A stretch of 64,000 bases of DNA from Aquimarina atlantica (GTDB lineage: Bacteria; Bacteroidota; Bacteroidia; Flavobacteriales; Flavobacteriaceae): the NCBI RefSeq assembly GCF_000626715.1, contig NZ_AQRA01000003.1, positions 434,001 to 498,000 of the forward strand. The letters are read 5' to 3'. The position numbers and the translations under genes were made by a program. Positions within the stretch are counted from its first letter, which is position 1. Every line of letters begins with the position of its first letter. Shown here in pieces: positions 43,115 through 52,260 of the stretch. The notes beneath the pieces were generated by a model, which ran no database searches, was not told where the DNA came from, and saw only the letters and a list, made by a program, of their open reading frames with translations.

Positions 43115-43843
43115 TTATTTTGTAGCTGTATAAATTGTAGCAACACCAAAAGTTTGTGGGTTATCTTTGACTTCTATAAACCCGATTTTTTTCAAAATAT
43201 TGTTGAAGGCTTCTCCATAAGGAAAAGCAGCAGCACTTTCACTTAGATAAGAATAAGCAGATTTATCCTTGGAAAATAACTTACCAACAAGCGGTAATAT
43301 TGTTGTCGAATAAAACTTGTATCCTTGTTTATATGGGGTTTTTGTAGGGATAGAAGTTTCTAAAACTACAAAAATACCTCCAGGTTTAAGGACCCTAAAT
43401 ACTTCTGAAAGTCCTTTTTCTAAATTTTCAAAATTTCGTACCCCAAAAGCTACAGTTATCGCATCAAAATAATTTTCATCATAAGGAAGATTTTCACTAT
43501 CTCCTTGTACCATATTAATAATGGTATCTAATTTTTTTATTGCGATCTTTTGCCTTCCAACTTCTAACATTCCTGTAGAAATATCAAGACCAATGATTTC
43601 TGATGCCCCTGTTTTTGATAGATTTATAGCTAGATCACCAGTTCCTGTAGCAACATCCAAAATTCTTTTTGGATTTGTTTTGCTAACAAGTTTTACTACT
43701 TTTTTACGCCATTTTACATCAATGCCAAAAGAAATAACACGATTTAACCCGTCATAATTCTCTGAAATAGTATCAAACATCTCGGCAACCTGCTCTTTTT
43801 TAGACCTGGTCTTATCTTTATATGGAGTTATTTTTTCTGACAT
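43115..43843 (-). CDS. ubiE: Demethylmenaquinone methyltransferase (UbiE/MenG)
   Basis: 242 residues from the ATG at 43843 ([13 protein letters not shown]); an earlier in-frame ATG at 43861 sits inside the promoter element. It methylates demethylmenaquinone to menaquinone with SAM, needed for the respiratory quinone. Motifs: [76 protein letters not shown] and [15 protein letters not shown]. porT follows 54 bp downstream on the same strand. Confidence 0.95.
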   Translation of the reverse strand: MSEKITPYKDKTRSKKEQVAEMFDTISENYDGLNRVISFGIDVKWRKKVVKLVSKTNPKRILDVATGTGDLAINLSKTGASEIIGLDISTGMLEVGRQKIAIKKLDTIINMVQGDSENLPYDENYFDAITVAFGVRNFENLEKGLSEVFRVLKPGGIFVVLETSIPTKTPYKQGYKFYSTTILPLVGKLFSKDKSAYSYLSESAAAFPYGEAFNNILKKIGFIEVKDNPQTFGVATIYTATK

Positions 43844-43858
43844 TAAAAAAAATTTAGG

Positions 43859-43866
43859 CAAATATA
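43859..43866 (-). promoter_or_regulatory. Putative -7 element (TATATTTG) of ubiE-porT
   Basis: Minus-strand TATATTTG, 15 bp before the ubiE ATG, matches TAnnTTTG and supports the shorter start. Confidence 0.5.
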
Positions 43867-44044
43867 CATTTTTGATATTGAACTCATCCTGAGTTTTGTT
43901 GATTAAGCAAAAAAATGTGATTTTGTTCTATAATAAAGGTTTTGTAAACTATAATCTTTGATTACAGAATGATAAAAAATGATATCAGAATTATCAGAAT
44001 TGAAGTTGAAGATCATCAAATTTTACCAGTTAGTCAATTTACAT

Positions 44045-44052
44045 TATCTTTG
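44045..44052 (+). promoter_or_regulatory. Putative -7 element (TATCTTTG) of trkA-trkH
   Basis: Plus-strand TATCTTTG about 100 bp before trkA matches TAnnTTTG. No convincing -33 TTG at the right distance. Confidence 0.5.
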
Positions 44053-44153
44053 TACGCTTTTATATTCTAAGACATTACTTCTGGTTATTTTGAAGTGTAG
44101 TATTTAGTCTTAGTTTGATTTTATCTTTAGATGGAAAACAATAAACAAAACCA

Positions 44154-45503
44154 ATGAAAATCATAATCGCCGGAGCTGGTGAGGTAGGATTTCATTTGGC
44201 GAAATTACTCTCGTTTGAATCCCAGGACATTACTCTTATAGATACAGATAAGGAATGTCTTAATTATGCAGATACTCACCTTGATATTAGAGTTATTAAA
44301 GGAGATTCTACTTCAATTGCTATTTTAAAAGAAGCAAGAGTAGACAATGTAGATATGGTAATTAGCGTTACCTCTAGCGAAACGACCAATATTACAATAT
44401 GTGTATTGGCAAAACAGCTTGGAGCTAAACGCACTATAGCCAGGATTTCTAATACAGAGTTTATAGAAAATAAAGAAGAAGTAGGATTTATTAAATTTGG
44501 TATCGATGAGCTCATTTCTCCAGAGGCCCTGGCAGCTAGTGAAATAGAATTGTTGCTTAGTCAATCGGCATTTCATGGGAGTTACGAATTCGAGAATGGT
44601 GCACTAACGATGGTAGGAACTACCTTATCTAAAGAAGCATTATTTGTTGGTAAAACGGTGAGACAAGCAGCAGAGGTGTTTCCAGAATTACACTTTATGC
44701 CTATCGCAATTCAACGCTCCGGAACTCAATATACATTAATTCCTAGAGGAGATACTACTTTTAAAGAAGGAGATCAAGTGTATTTTGTAACTTCTAAAGG
44801 TGGAGTAGAAGAGTTGTATAAGCTAACCGGAAAAGTTAAAGAGCAAATTAAGAATGTAATGATCCTGGGAGGAAGTAAGATTGGTTATAAAACTTCTCGA
44901 GACCTATGTGATCATAAATTTAGAGTAAAACTTATCGAGAAAGATAGAGAGAAGTCTTTTGATCTTGCCGATGAACTACCTAATGCTTTGATTATTAATG
45001 GTGATGGGCGAAATGTAGAACTATTACAAGAAGAAGGTATTGATGGCATGGATGCCTTTATAGCGGTTACAGGTAACTCTGAAACCAATATAATGTCTTG
45101 TCTGGTAGCCAAATCTAAGGGAGTGAGAAAAACTATTGCATTAGTAGAAAACATGGATTATTTCCAACTATCTCATTCTATAGGTATAGATACTTTAATT
45201 AATAAGAAGCTTCTGGCTGCAAACAATATTTTTAGATTTATTAGAAAAGGTGAGGTTGTAGCAATGACCAAGCTGAATAATATGAATGCTGAGCTGTTAG
45301 AGTTTGTCGTTAAACCTTCTTCAGAAGTAAGTGATAATTTAATCAAAGATTTAGATTTTCCTCGTTCTGCTATAATTGCCGGGGTTATTAGAGATGAAGA
45401 AGGAATGATCCCATTGGGAGATTTTTATATTCAGGCCGGAGACCGGGTCGTGGTATGTTGTTTACCAAAATCTATCAAGAAAATAGAAAAGCTTTTCCTT
45501 TAA
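44154..45503 (+). CDS. trkA: Trk potassium uptake system, NAD-binding subunit TrkA
   Basis: 449 residues, normal length. Two RCK modules: the first with GAGEVGFHLAKLL (about 6-18), DTDKECLN and GDST; the second with ILGGSKIGYKTSRDL (about 234-248), EKDREKSFDLADEL and INGDGRN. TrkA_C domains follow each. It gates the TrkH channel in response to nucleotides. Its stop is 1 bp before the trkH start. Confidence 0.96.
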   Translation: MKIIIAGAGEVGFHLAKLLSFESQDITLIDTDKECLNYADTHLDIRVIKGDSTSIAILKEARVDNVDMVISVTSSETTNITICVLAKQLGAKRTIARISNTEFIENKEEVGFIKFGIDELISPEALAASEIELLLSQSAFHGSYEFENGALTMVGTTLSKEALFVGKTVRQAAEVFPELHFMPIAIQRSGTQYTLIPRGDTTFKEGDQVYFVTSKGGVEELYKLTGKVKEQIKNVMILGGSKIGYKTSRDLCDHKFRVKLIEKDREKSFDLADELPNALIINGDGRNVELLQEEGIDGMDAFIAVTGNSETNIMSCLVAKSKGVRKTIALVENMDYFQLSHSIGIDTLINKKLLAANNIFRFIRKGEVVAMTKLNNMNAELLEFVVKPSSEVSDNLIKDLDFPRSAIIAGVIRDEEGMIPLGDFYIQAGDRVVVCCLPKSIKKIEKLFL

Positions 45504-45504
45504 G

Positions 45505-47001
45505 ATGTACAGATTAAACTATAAGATTATCTCACATATCATGGGGCTGTTATTACTCTGTAATGGCGGATTTATGCTAATCGCTACTGGTATTAGCTTT
45601 ATCTATAAAGATGGAGTTACTTTAGAGATCATGATGGCATCTTTGGCTACGATGTTTATTGGGATTATCTTAATGTTTTTAACCAGAGAGCACCAAAAAG
45701 AAATTAATAAACGCGAAGGGTATATTGTCGTAACCTTTGGCTGGATATTTATGTCTCTTAGCGGAACCTTGCCTTACTTATTCTCGGGAGCAATACCATC
45801 TTTTACCAATGCCTTTTTTGAAACTATGTCGGGGTATACTACCACAGGTGCATCTATTCTTAATGAAATAGAGATTATCCCTAAAGGAGTTTTGTTTTGG
45901 CGCAGTTTAACGCATTGGATTGGAGGCATGGGAATTATTGTATTGGCAATTGCTATTTTGCCCTTGTTGGGGATAGGAGGTATGCAGCTATTTGCTGCAG
46001 AAGCGCCTGGGCCAAGTGCAGATAAATTGCATCCCAGAATTACGGATACTGCAAAACGATTATGGTTGATCTATTTTGGATATACCGTTGCAGAAACTAT
46101 TCTTTTAAAACTGGCAGGGATGAATTTCTTTGATGCAATAAACCATGCATTAAGTACATTGTCTACAGGAGGGTTTTCTACTAAAAATGCAAGTGTTGCC
46201 TATTGGAACGATCAACCTATGATACAATATATCATCATACTATTTATGTTTTTGGCAGGGATGAATTTTGTTCTTAGCTATTTTGGCTTTAAAGGGAAGG
46301 TTCAGAAAATTATAAAAGATGAAGAATTTAAATTTTATGCCCTTTCTGTTATCATATTTACAGCAATAGCTACTCTTGTCATATATAGTAAAGCAGATAT
46401 GTCTATTTCTTCAATCGATCATCCAATGGTGTGGGGAGAAGCAGAAAGTGCTTTTCGTCATGCACTATTTCAAGTACTTGCGGTAATTACTACTACAGGT
46501 TTTGTAAGTGCAGACTTTACAATGTGGACATCATTTTTAACAGTTTTTTTCTTTGGAATTATGTTTCTGGGTGGTTCTGCAGGATCTACATCGGGAGGTA
46601 TAAAAGTAGTACGACATTTAATAACTATTAAAAATGGGATTTTAGAATTTAAAAGAACACTGCATCCCAGAGCAGTATTACCGGTAAGATATAATAGAAG
46701 ATCTGTCTCTAAGGAAATTGTATTTAATATATTGGCATTTTTTATCTTATATATGCTTGCTTTTATTATTGGTTCTGTGGTCTTAGGTGCATTAGGATTA
46801 GATTTTGAAACCGCAATTGGTGGAGCGGCTTCCTCTCTGGGTAATGTCGGTCCTGCTTTTGGTAAACTTAGCCCGGTAAATAACTTCGATGTACTACCAG
46901 CCTTTGGGAAATGGTGGTGCTCCTTCCTTATGTTGATAGGAAGGTTAGAACTTTTTACGGTGCTAATACTTCTTACTCCGTTTTTTTGGCGAAATAGGTA
47001 A
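45505..47001 (+). CDS. trkH: Trk potassium uptake system, membrane subunit TrkH
   Basis: 498 residues with about ten membrane spans. The pore/filter loops of the superfamily of K+ transporters can be seen: MSGYTTTGASIL (about 111-122), LSTLSTGGFST (about 218-228), VITTTGFVSAD (about 330-340) and ASSLGNVGPAFG (about 441-452). The HWIGGMGIIVLAIAILP stretch is typical. It imports potassium across the inner membrane with TrkA. Confidence 0.96.
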   Translation: MYRLNYKIISHIMGLLLLCNGGFMLIATGISFIYKDGVTLEIMMASLATMFIGIILMFLTREHQKEINKREGYIVVTFGWIFMSLSGTLPYLFSGAIPSFTNAFFETMSGYTTTGASILNEIEIIPKGVLFWRSLTHWIGGMGIIVLAIAILPLLGIGGMQLFAAEAPGPSADKLHPRITDTAKRLWLIYFGYTVAETILLKLAGMNFFDAINHALSTLSTGGFSTKNASVAYWNDQPMIQYIIILFMFLAGMNFVLSYFGFKGKVQKIIKDEEFKFYALSVIIFTAIATLVIYSKADMSISSIDHPMVWGEAESAFRHALFQVLAVITTTGFVSADFTMWTSFLTVFFFGIMFLGGSAGSTSGGIKVVRHLITIKNGILEFKRTLHPRAVLPVRYNRRSVSKEIVFNILAFFILYMLAFIIGSVVLGALGLDFETAIGGAASSLGNVGPAFGKLSPVNNFDVLPAFGKWWCSFLMLIGRLELFTVLILLTPFFWRNR

Positions 47002-47016
47002 TAAAAGAAACTTGAT

Positions 47017-47304
47017 TTATTGCATTTGCCACTCCCAGGTTGCAGAAGAATTTGGCGCTATTGGCCATAATTCAGCAACTTTTTTGATGGTGTCTTTTAC
47101 AGTTCCTTTTATGCTTTTTAGCTCTCTATCTTCAATTAGAAAAATATCTAATATTGATTCGTAAAATCTAGTGTAATTGGTGCTAAACTCTTTTTCGGGT
47201 TTGATGTTTAAGATTTCATCATCTGTGTGAGTGACGTCAAAGTTTTCTTTAAAAATTTCAAGGACATTTTTTTTGACGATACGTTCCTTTTCTAGAGTAT
47301 TCAT
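47017..47304 (-). CDS. Small acidic protein, possibly acyl-carrier-protein-like
   Basis: 95 residues, acidic, no signal peptide. The helical pattern KNVLEIFKENFDV ... DIFLIEDRELKSI, then GTVKDTIKKVAELW resembles acyl carrier proteins, but the DSL serine that takes phosphopantetheine is not seen (YTRFYESIL in its place). The tail WPIAPNSSATWEWQMQ is unusual. It may be a carrier-like fold without cofactor; this is inference. It is convergent with trkH, 15 bp away. Confidence 0.6.
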   Translation of the reverse strand: MNTLEKERIVKKNVLEIFKENFDVTHTDDEILNIKPEKEFSTNYTRFYESILDIFLIEDRELKSIKGTVKDTIKKVAELWPIAPNSSATWEWQMQ

Positions 47305-47461
47305 AACAATTGGTTTTAAGTTGGTTCTTTTTGAATACTTGTTTTTTTAGTAAAACTAGTATTCGGGATATGGCAAAAGTATAACTCTAATTTCGTTTAT
47401 TTAGTATAGAAGGCAGTTTTAAAAATTATAAAATAAGGTTAAAATTTACTTAACGTTTGCT

Positions 47462-47505
47462 AAAAAAATATGCCAATACCTTATTTTATAGGCATTGGCA
47501 TATTT
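47462..47505 (-). terminator. Intrinsic terminator of the aminotransferase-desaturase unit
   Basis: Perfect 12-bp stem AAATATGCCAAT / ATTGGCATATTT (47466-47477 with 47494-47505), 16-base loop, followed on the minus strand by a run of seven T (counting overlap with the stem base). It lies 26 bp after the aminotransferase stop. Confidence 0.85.
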
Positions 47506-47531
47506 GTAAAAAGTTAAAGTTATTGTATTAA

Positions 47532-48740
47532 TTAACTCACAACTTCTTTAATTCTTTTGATAGCTTCTTTGATTTCTTCTGTACTGGCGGCATATGATAT
47601 TCTAATACAATTGCTATTTCCGAAAGCAATACCCGTTACCGTAGCAACATTAGCTTTTTCTAATAAGAACATTGAAAAATCTGTGGCATTCTCGATAGTA
47701 TGCCCTTGTAATGTTTTGCCAAAGTAATAAGAGATGTCAGGAAACACATAAAATGCTCCTTCTGGTTCATTACATTCGAATCCAGGAATCTCAGATAATA
47801 AACCTAGTATTAGTTTTCTTCGCTCTTTAAACTCATCAACCATATATTGAATTTTACTAACCGGAGCTTCAAGAGCAGTAATTACAGCTCGTTGGGCAAT
47901 ACAATTAGCCCCACTAGTTACCTGGCCCTGCATTTTATTACATGCACGGGCAATAGCAGCAGGTGCTCCAATATATCCTATTCGCCATCCTGTCATAGCA
48001 AAAGCTTTAGCAACACCATTAACAGTCACTGTTCTGTTATACATATCCTCAAATTGTGCCATAGAAGCATGACCTCCAACATAATTAATATGCTCATATA
48101 TTTCGTCACTTACTACGATAATATTAGGATGTTTTTGTAGTACATCTGCCAACGCTCTTAGTTCTTCTTTGCTATAAATAGACCCACTTGGGTTGCAAGG
48201 AGAGCTATACCATAGCATTTTGGTTTTTGGTGTAATCGCTTTTTCGAGCTGTTCGGCAGTCATTTTAAAGTCTGTATCAATAGAAGTTTTTACTTCTACG
48301 GGAACTCCTCCAGAAAGTTTTACAATATCACTATAGCTTACCCAGTAAGGACATGGTAGAATTATTTCATCTCCTGGATTAATGTATACCTGAGCAACAT
48401 TATAAAGAGATTGCTTTGCCCCTGTAGAAACAACTATTTGAGAGCGATCATAAGTAAGACCGTTATCACGTTTAAATTTAGTGATAATTGCATCTTTTAG
48501 CTCTACGTATCCATCAACTGGTGTGTATGAATTGTAGTTGTCATTTACAGCTTGTATAGCAGCTTCTTTAATAAAATCTGGAGTGTTAAAATCTGGTTCT
48601 CCAAGACTAAGGCCAATAATATCTTTCCCTTCGGCTCTTAATTCACGTGCTTTTGCAGCCATTGCTAATGTAGCAGATGCTTTAAGCGCATTGATTTTGT
48701 CTGATAATTGTATGCTCATTTCTGATACTTGTGTGCTCAT
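47532..48740 (-). CDS. Pyridoxal-phosphate-dependent class I aminotransferase (aspartate-type)
   Basis: 402 residues; an alternative start at Met8 (48719) gives MSIQLSDKI, which looks like the family start. Fold type I PLP enzyme: LSLGEPDFNTPDFI (about 40-53), YTPVDGYVEL, VSTGAKQSLYNVAQ, WYSSPCNPSGSIYSKEEL (about 177-194), VVSDEIYEHINY (about 210-221) and the PLP lysine in NGVAKAFAMTGWRIGYIG (Lys at about 243). It probably transaminates aspartate or a similar amino acid with 2-oxoglutarate. It is downstream of the desaturase gene by 18 bp. Confidence 0.92.
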   Translation of the reverse strand: MSTQVSEMSIQLSDKINALKASATLAMAAKARELRAEGKDIIGLSLGEPDFNTPDFIKEAAIQAVNDNYNSYTPVDGYVELKDAIITKFKRDNGLTYDRSQIVVSTGAKQSLYNVAQVYINPGDEIILPCPYWVSYSDIVKLSGGVPVEVKTSIDTDFKMTAEQLEKAITPKTKMLWYSSPCNPSGSIYSKEELRALADVLQKHPNIIVVSDEIYEHINYVGGHASMAQFEDMYNRTVTVNGVAKAFAMTGWRIGYIGAPAAIARACNKMQGQVTSGANCIAQRAVITALEAPVSKIQYMVDEFKERRKLILGLLSEIPGFECNEPEGAFYVFPDISYYFGKTLQGHTIENATDFSMFLLEKANVATVTGIAFGNSNCIRISYAASTEEIKEAIKRIKEVVS

Positions 48741-48758
48741 TTATCTGGTAAATAAAAA

Positions 48759-49859
48759 TTATGATTGTATTGCAGGCTTCATCCCCATTTCTTTAAGGTG
48801 TTTAAAATGGGCAATAATAGCTTTGCGTGTGGTTTTGTACTCGTTGTATGGTAAATTAAACTCTAAGGCTGTTTGTTTTACAATTTTAGAGATTTTGGTA
48901 TAATGAATATGACTTATATGAGGGAAAATATGATGTTCTACCTGATGATTTAAACCGCCAGTAAACCAATTTACCAATCTGTTTTTTGTAGAAAAATTAA
49001 CTGTAGTGAATAGTTGGTGTACAGCCCAACTATTTTTCATAGTTCCTGTGTTATCTGGTACCGGCATTTGTGCTTCCTCTACCATATGAGCCAATTGAAA
49101 TACGACACTTAATATAAGTCCTGCAACATAATGCATTATAAAAAATCCGATTAAGATTTTCCACCATGCAATAGACATAATAATCATAGGAATTACAATC
49201 CAGATCAAAAGATAAATAATTTTGGTTATGACGACCGTACTCCATTGTTTTAATGGGCTAGGTAATTTACCATAAGAAAGCTTACGGGCAAGGTAGTTTT
49301 TAGTTTGCTTAAAATCTGTGGTCAACGCCCAGTTAAAAGTTAGTAAACCATAAAGAAATATAGAGTAGTAATGCTGAAACTTATGAAAACGTCTCCATTT
49401 TGAATGTTTTGTGAAACGAATTACCCGACCGGCATCCATATCTTCATCATGACCATGGATATTTGTATACGTATGATGTAAAACATTATGTTGTACTTGC
49501 CAGTTGTATACATTACCTGCAAGGATGTACATACTACCACCCATTAGCTTATTGATCCATTTTTTTGAGGAATATGAACCATGATTACCATCGTGCATCA
49601 CATTCATACCCACACCAGCCATTCCTACCCCCATTACTATAGTAAGCAGTAGCATCCACCATTGTGAAATATCAAGGGTGAGAATTAAAAAATAAGGAGT
49701 TAAAAAAATAGAAAACATAATGACAGTTTTAATATGTAATCGCCAGTTTCCTGTTCGTTTAATGTTATTGTCTTTAAAATATTGATTTACACGTTTATTC
49801 AATGTTTTAAAGAATTTAGCAGAATCCTCTCTGCTAAAGCGTATGTTTGGTGCAGTCAT
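48759..49859 (-). CDS. Membrane-bound fatty acid desaturase
   Basis: 366 residues from the ATG at 49859 (MTAPNIRFSRED). Three His boxes bind the di-iron centre: HDGNHGSY, HNVLHHTYTN (HxxxHH) and NHQVEHHIFP (QxxHH). The Gln in the third box is typical of the front-end/linoleoyl-type group, though there is no fused cytochrome b5. Four or more membrane spans are visible. It likely introduces a double bond into membrane lipid chains, useful for cold adaptation; the position is unknown. It leads the unit with the aminotransferase 18 bp downstream. Confidence 0.9.
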   Translation of the reverse strand: MTAPNIRFSREDSAKFFKTLNKRVNQYFKDNNIKRTGNWRLHIKTVIMFSIFLTPYFLILTLDISQWWMLLLTIVMGVGMAGVGMNVMHDGNHGSYSSKKWINKLMGGSMYILAGNVYNWQVQHNVLHHTYTNIHGHDEDMDAGRVIRFTKHSKWRRFHKFQHYYSIFLYGLLTFNWALTTDFKQTKNYLARKLSYGKLPSPLKQWSTVVITKIIYLLIWIVIPMIIMSIAWWKILIGFFIMHYVAGLILSVVFQLAHMVEEAQMPVPDNTGTMKNSWAVHQLFTTVNFSTKNRLVNWFTGGLNHQVEHHIFPHISHIHYTKISKIVKQTALEFNLPYNEYKTTRKAIIAHFKHLKEMGMKPAIQS

Positions 49860-49970
49860 GAGCTTGAGGTTTATGATCAAACGATATTTGTCATAATTAT
49901 ATTGGGTAAAGTTAGGTATTTAAATTTTTTTAAGTTCCTAAAAAGAAGTAAAATATCTCATCTTAAGGTG

Positions 49971-49978
49971 TATTTTTG
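49971..49978 (+). promoter_or_regulatory. Putative -7 element (TATTTTTG) of rsmG
   Basis: Plus-strand match to TAnnTTTG, 18 bp before ATG 49997. An upstream in-frame ATG at 49976 would be inside it, so the later start is preferred. Confidence 0.5.
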
Positions 49979-49996
49979 TGCTTTAATTACTATTTG

Positions 49997-50626
49997 ATGG
50001 ATATTCTACAAAAATACTTTCAGAACATAACTGAAGAACAAAGATTACAGTTTTCGAAACTCGGGGATTTATATACAGAATGGAATGCAAAGATTAATGT
50101 GATCTCTCGTAAAGATATCGAATCTTTGTACGAGCGTCATATTTTGCATTCTTTAGGAATTGCGAAAATCCTTGATTTTAAACCAGGAACGCATGTATTG
50201 GATGTAGGTACAGGTGGTGGTTTTCCCGGGATTCCGTTAGCGATTTTATTTCCCGAAACTCAATTTTATCTGGTTGATGTTATTGCCAAAAAGATCAGAG
50301 TGGTCAATGAAGTGGCAAAAGCATTAGATTTACATAATGTTAAAGCAGAGCAGCGAAGAGCAGGTACTTTTGATAATCGTTTTGATTTTATTGTAAGTCG
50401 TGCAGTAACCAATATGCCTGATTTTGTAAAGTGGGTACGAAAGAATATTGCCAAAAAAAACAATCACGAATTACAAAACGGAATTTTATATCTTAAAGGA
50501 GGTGATCTTACCGAGGAATTAGCTCTATTTCCCAAAGCAATACAACACCATCTTTCTGATTATTTTGAAGAGGAGTTTTTTGAAACAAAAAAAGTAGTGT
50601 ACCTTCCTCTAAAGTATAAAGTATAA
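49997..50626 (+). CDS. rsmG: 16S rRNA (guanine-527-N7)-methyltransferase RsmG
   Basis: 209 residues from ATG 49997 (MDILQKYFQN). Uses SAM to methylate G527 of 16S rRNA. Motifs: YTEWNAKINVISRKDIESLY, HILHSLGIA, VLDVGTGGGFPGIPLAILFP (SAM loop, about 73-92), VDVIAKKIRVV, FDFIVSRAVTNMPDFVKW and ILYLKGGDL. Length and order are standard. It ends 2 bp before a bidirectional terminator shared with the convergent Old Yellow Enzyme gene. Confidence 0.96.
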   Translation: MDILQKYFQNITEEQRLQFSKLGDLYTEWNAKINVISRKDIESLYERHILHSLGIAKILDFKPGTHVLDVGTGGGFPGIPLAILFPETQFYLVDVIAKKIRVVNEVAKALDLHNVKAEQRRAGTFDNRFDFIVSRAVTNMPDFVKWVRKNIAKKNNHELQNGILYLKGGDLTEELALFPKAIQHHLSDYFEEEFFETKKVVYLPLKYKV

Positions 50627-50628
50627 AG

Positions 50629-50664
50629 AAAAAGGAGTTTTTGATTTGTTTAAAACTCCTTTTT
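50629..50664. terminator. Bidirectional terminator between rsmG and the Old Yellow Enzyme gene
   Basis: Perfect 13-bp stem AAAAAGGAGTTTT / AAAACTCCTTTTT (50629-50641 with 50652-50664), A/T tracts on both sides, between convergent genes. Confidence 0.9.
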
Positions 50665-50691
50665 CGACAATTATTTTAGCTAATTTATATG

Positions 50692-51756
50692 CTAATAATC
50701 TGTATACCCTACTTCTCCAGGAGTGTAAAAAGTATCCATGACAGGTTGGGTTAATGCAATATTGTTTTTTAATTTTTCAATAAGATTTGGGTTTGATATG
50801 TACGGTCTTCCTATATATGCAAGATCACTTCCTTTATCCAATACAGCTTGAGCCTCTTTTGCAGTATTTATATTTCCTCCTGTGATAATTGTTCCTTTAA
50901 AAATATTCTTAAGTGTTGTAACAATATCTGTAGGGAAATCTGGAGCTCCCATACCACGATGGTCTACGATGTGAATATAGGCTATATTAAGTTTTGATAA
51001 CTCTGCGGCTAAATAGCTATACATTTCTACTAAATCATCATATGTACCTTGCATATCATTAAAAACACCATAAGGAGAGATTCGTACGCCTACTTTATCT
51101 GCACCAATGGCATCAATAGTTCTTTGTGTTAATTCTAATAAGAAACGGGTTCTGTTTTTATAAGAACCTCCGTACTCGTCGTTACGAACATTAGATGCAG
51201 GATTTAAAAATTGATCAAGTAAATAACCATTTGCGCTATGAAGCTCTACTCCGTCGATTCCTGCCGATACTAAATTGGTTGCTGCTTGTATGTATTCATT
51301 TTGAGTTTTTTGTATTTGCTCTATAGACATAGCTTCAGGAATGGCATAAGGACTTGTTCCTGATAAATCGGTGTGAATTTCTCCACTTAGTTGTATGCTT
51401 GATGGAGCTATAGCCTTTTCGCCTTCAGGTAAATTTGGAGTTGCAGAAGCTCTCCCGCAATGCATTAATTGTACAAAAATTTTACTGTCTTTGCTATGCA
51501 CTTTTGAAGCAATATTTTTCCATCCTTCAATTTGGGCATCGGTAAAAGCACCGGGAATTCTTGCGTAGCCCAATCCATTAGGAGATGGTGAAGTTCCTTC
51601 GGTTATAATTAAGCCGGCATCAGAACGTTGTTCATAATACAATGCCATAATATCATTTGGAATATTTTTGATTGCTCTATTACGAGTCATAGGAGCCATG
51701 ACAATACGGTTTTTTAAAGTAATTGAACCTAAGGAATATGGTTGAAAAATTTTCAT
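50692..51756 (-). CDS. Old Yellow Enzyme-family alkene reductase (NemA-like)
   Basis: 354 residues. FMN-dependent TIM barrel that reduces activated C=C bonds or nitro compounds with NAD(P)H. Motifs: LKNRIVMAPMTRNRA (about 14-28), FVQLMHCGRASATPN (about 97-111), GIDGVELHSANGYLLDQFL (substrate His and Asn, about 169-187), RTRFLLELTQRTIDAIG and TGGNINTAKEAQAVLD, AYIGRPYISNPNL near the end. It is divergent from an HxlR regulator with a conserved N-terminal cysteine. A palindrome lies between them. This suggests redox/electrophile-responsive control. Confidence 0.92.
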   Translation of the reverse strand: MKIFQPYSLGSITLKNRIVMAPMTRNRAIKNIPNDIMALYYEQRSDAGLIITEGTSPSPNGLGYARIPGAFTDAQIEGWKNIASKVHSKDSKIFVQLMHCGRASATPNLPEGEKAIAPSSIQLSGEIHTDLSGTSPYAIPEAMSIEQIQKTQNEYIQAATNLVSAGIDGVELHSANGYLLDQFLNPASNVRNDEYGGSYKNRTRFLLELTQRTIDAIGADKVGVRISPYGVFNDMQGTYDDLVEMYSYLAAELSKLNIAYIHIVDHRGMGAPDFPTDIVTTLKNIFKGTIITGGNINTAKEAQAVLDKGSDLAYIGRPYISNPNLIEKLKNNIALTQPVMDTFYTPGEVGYTDY

Positions 51757-51803
51757 TTTTATATGTTTTTTATATTAAAAGTTTATAAAAGTAATTATTA
51801 ATA

Positions 51804-51818
51804 GTTTCTAAAAGAAAC
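51804..51818. promoter_or_regulatory. Candidate operator: perfect 6-3-6 palindrome
   Basis: GTTTCT-AAA-AGAAAC lies between the divergent Old Yellow Enzyme and HxlR genes, just upstream of the -7 element of the regulator. HxlR-family repressors bind such inverted repeats between divergent targets. The palindrome is seen directly; the binding is inferred. Confidence 0.6.
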
Positions 51819-51823
51819 ATTTG

Positions 51824-51831
51824 TATTTTTG
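51824..51831 (+). promoter_or_regulatory. Putative -7 element (TATTTTTG) of the HxlR gene
   Basis: Plus-strand match to TAnnTTTG about 64 bp before ATG 51895, five bases after the palindrome. The operator would overlap the spacer of this promoter. Confidence 0.55.
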
Positions 51832-51894
51832 TATTCTAAAAAAATGGTAACCTCGATGTAACTAATGGGGTTGTTTAACCAAAAATTAAGAATT

Positions 51895-52260
51895 ATGAGT
51901 AGGAAATTAATTCACAATCCAAATCATTGCCCAATGATTCATGCAACTAATATTATAGGAAATAAATGGGCGCCTATTATTATTTATGTTTTAGAAGAAC
52001 GTAAGTTAAGATTTGGGCAATTAGTAGTTTTTGTAGAAGGAATTAGCAGAAAAGTTTTGACAGAACAACTTAAAGAATTAGAGCAAAAAAAGGTTGTGAA
52101 GCGTGAATCATTTGCAGAAGTCCCACCAAGAGTCGAATATTCTTTAACAGAATGGGGAAAGGAATTATTGCCTATATTAAGTCAATTGTGTACCTGGGGG
52201 GCTGGTATTAGTATTGATAGTGATGATGAGAAAAATATTACAATACAAAAGAGAGTTTAA
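51895..52260 (+). CDS. HxlR-family redox-responsive transcriptional regulator
   Basis: 121 residues from ATG 51895 (MSRKLIHNPNHCPM); the ATG at 51865 adds 10 residues unlike the family. Winged helix typical of HxlR: IIGNKWAPIIIYVLEERKLRFGQL, ISRKVLTEQLKELEQKKVV, PPRVEYSLTEWGKELLPIL. Cys12 lies where electrophile-sensing HxlR proteins (YodB Cys6, HypR Cys14) carry their redox cysteine. It is divergent from an Old Yellow Enzyme gene with a palindrome between. Its end overlaps the convergent GNAT gene by 4 bp. Confidence 0.92.
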   Translation: MSRKLIHNPNHCPMIHATNIIGNKWAPIIIYVLEERKLRFGQLVVFVEGISRKVLTEQLKELEQKKVVKRESFAEVPPRVEYSLTEWGKELLPILSQLCTWGAGISIDSDDEKNITIQKRV

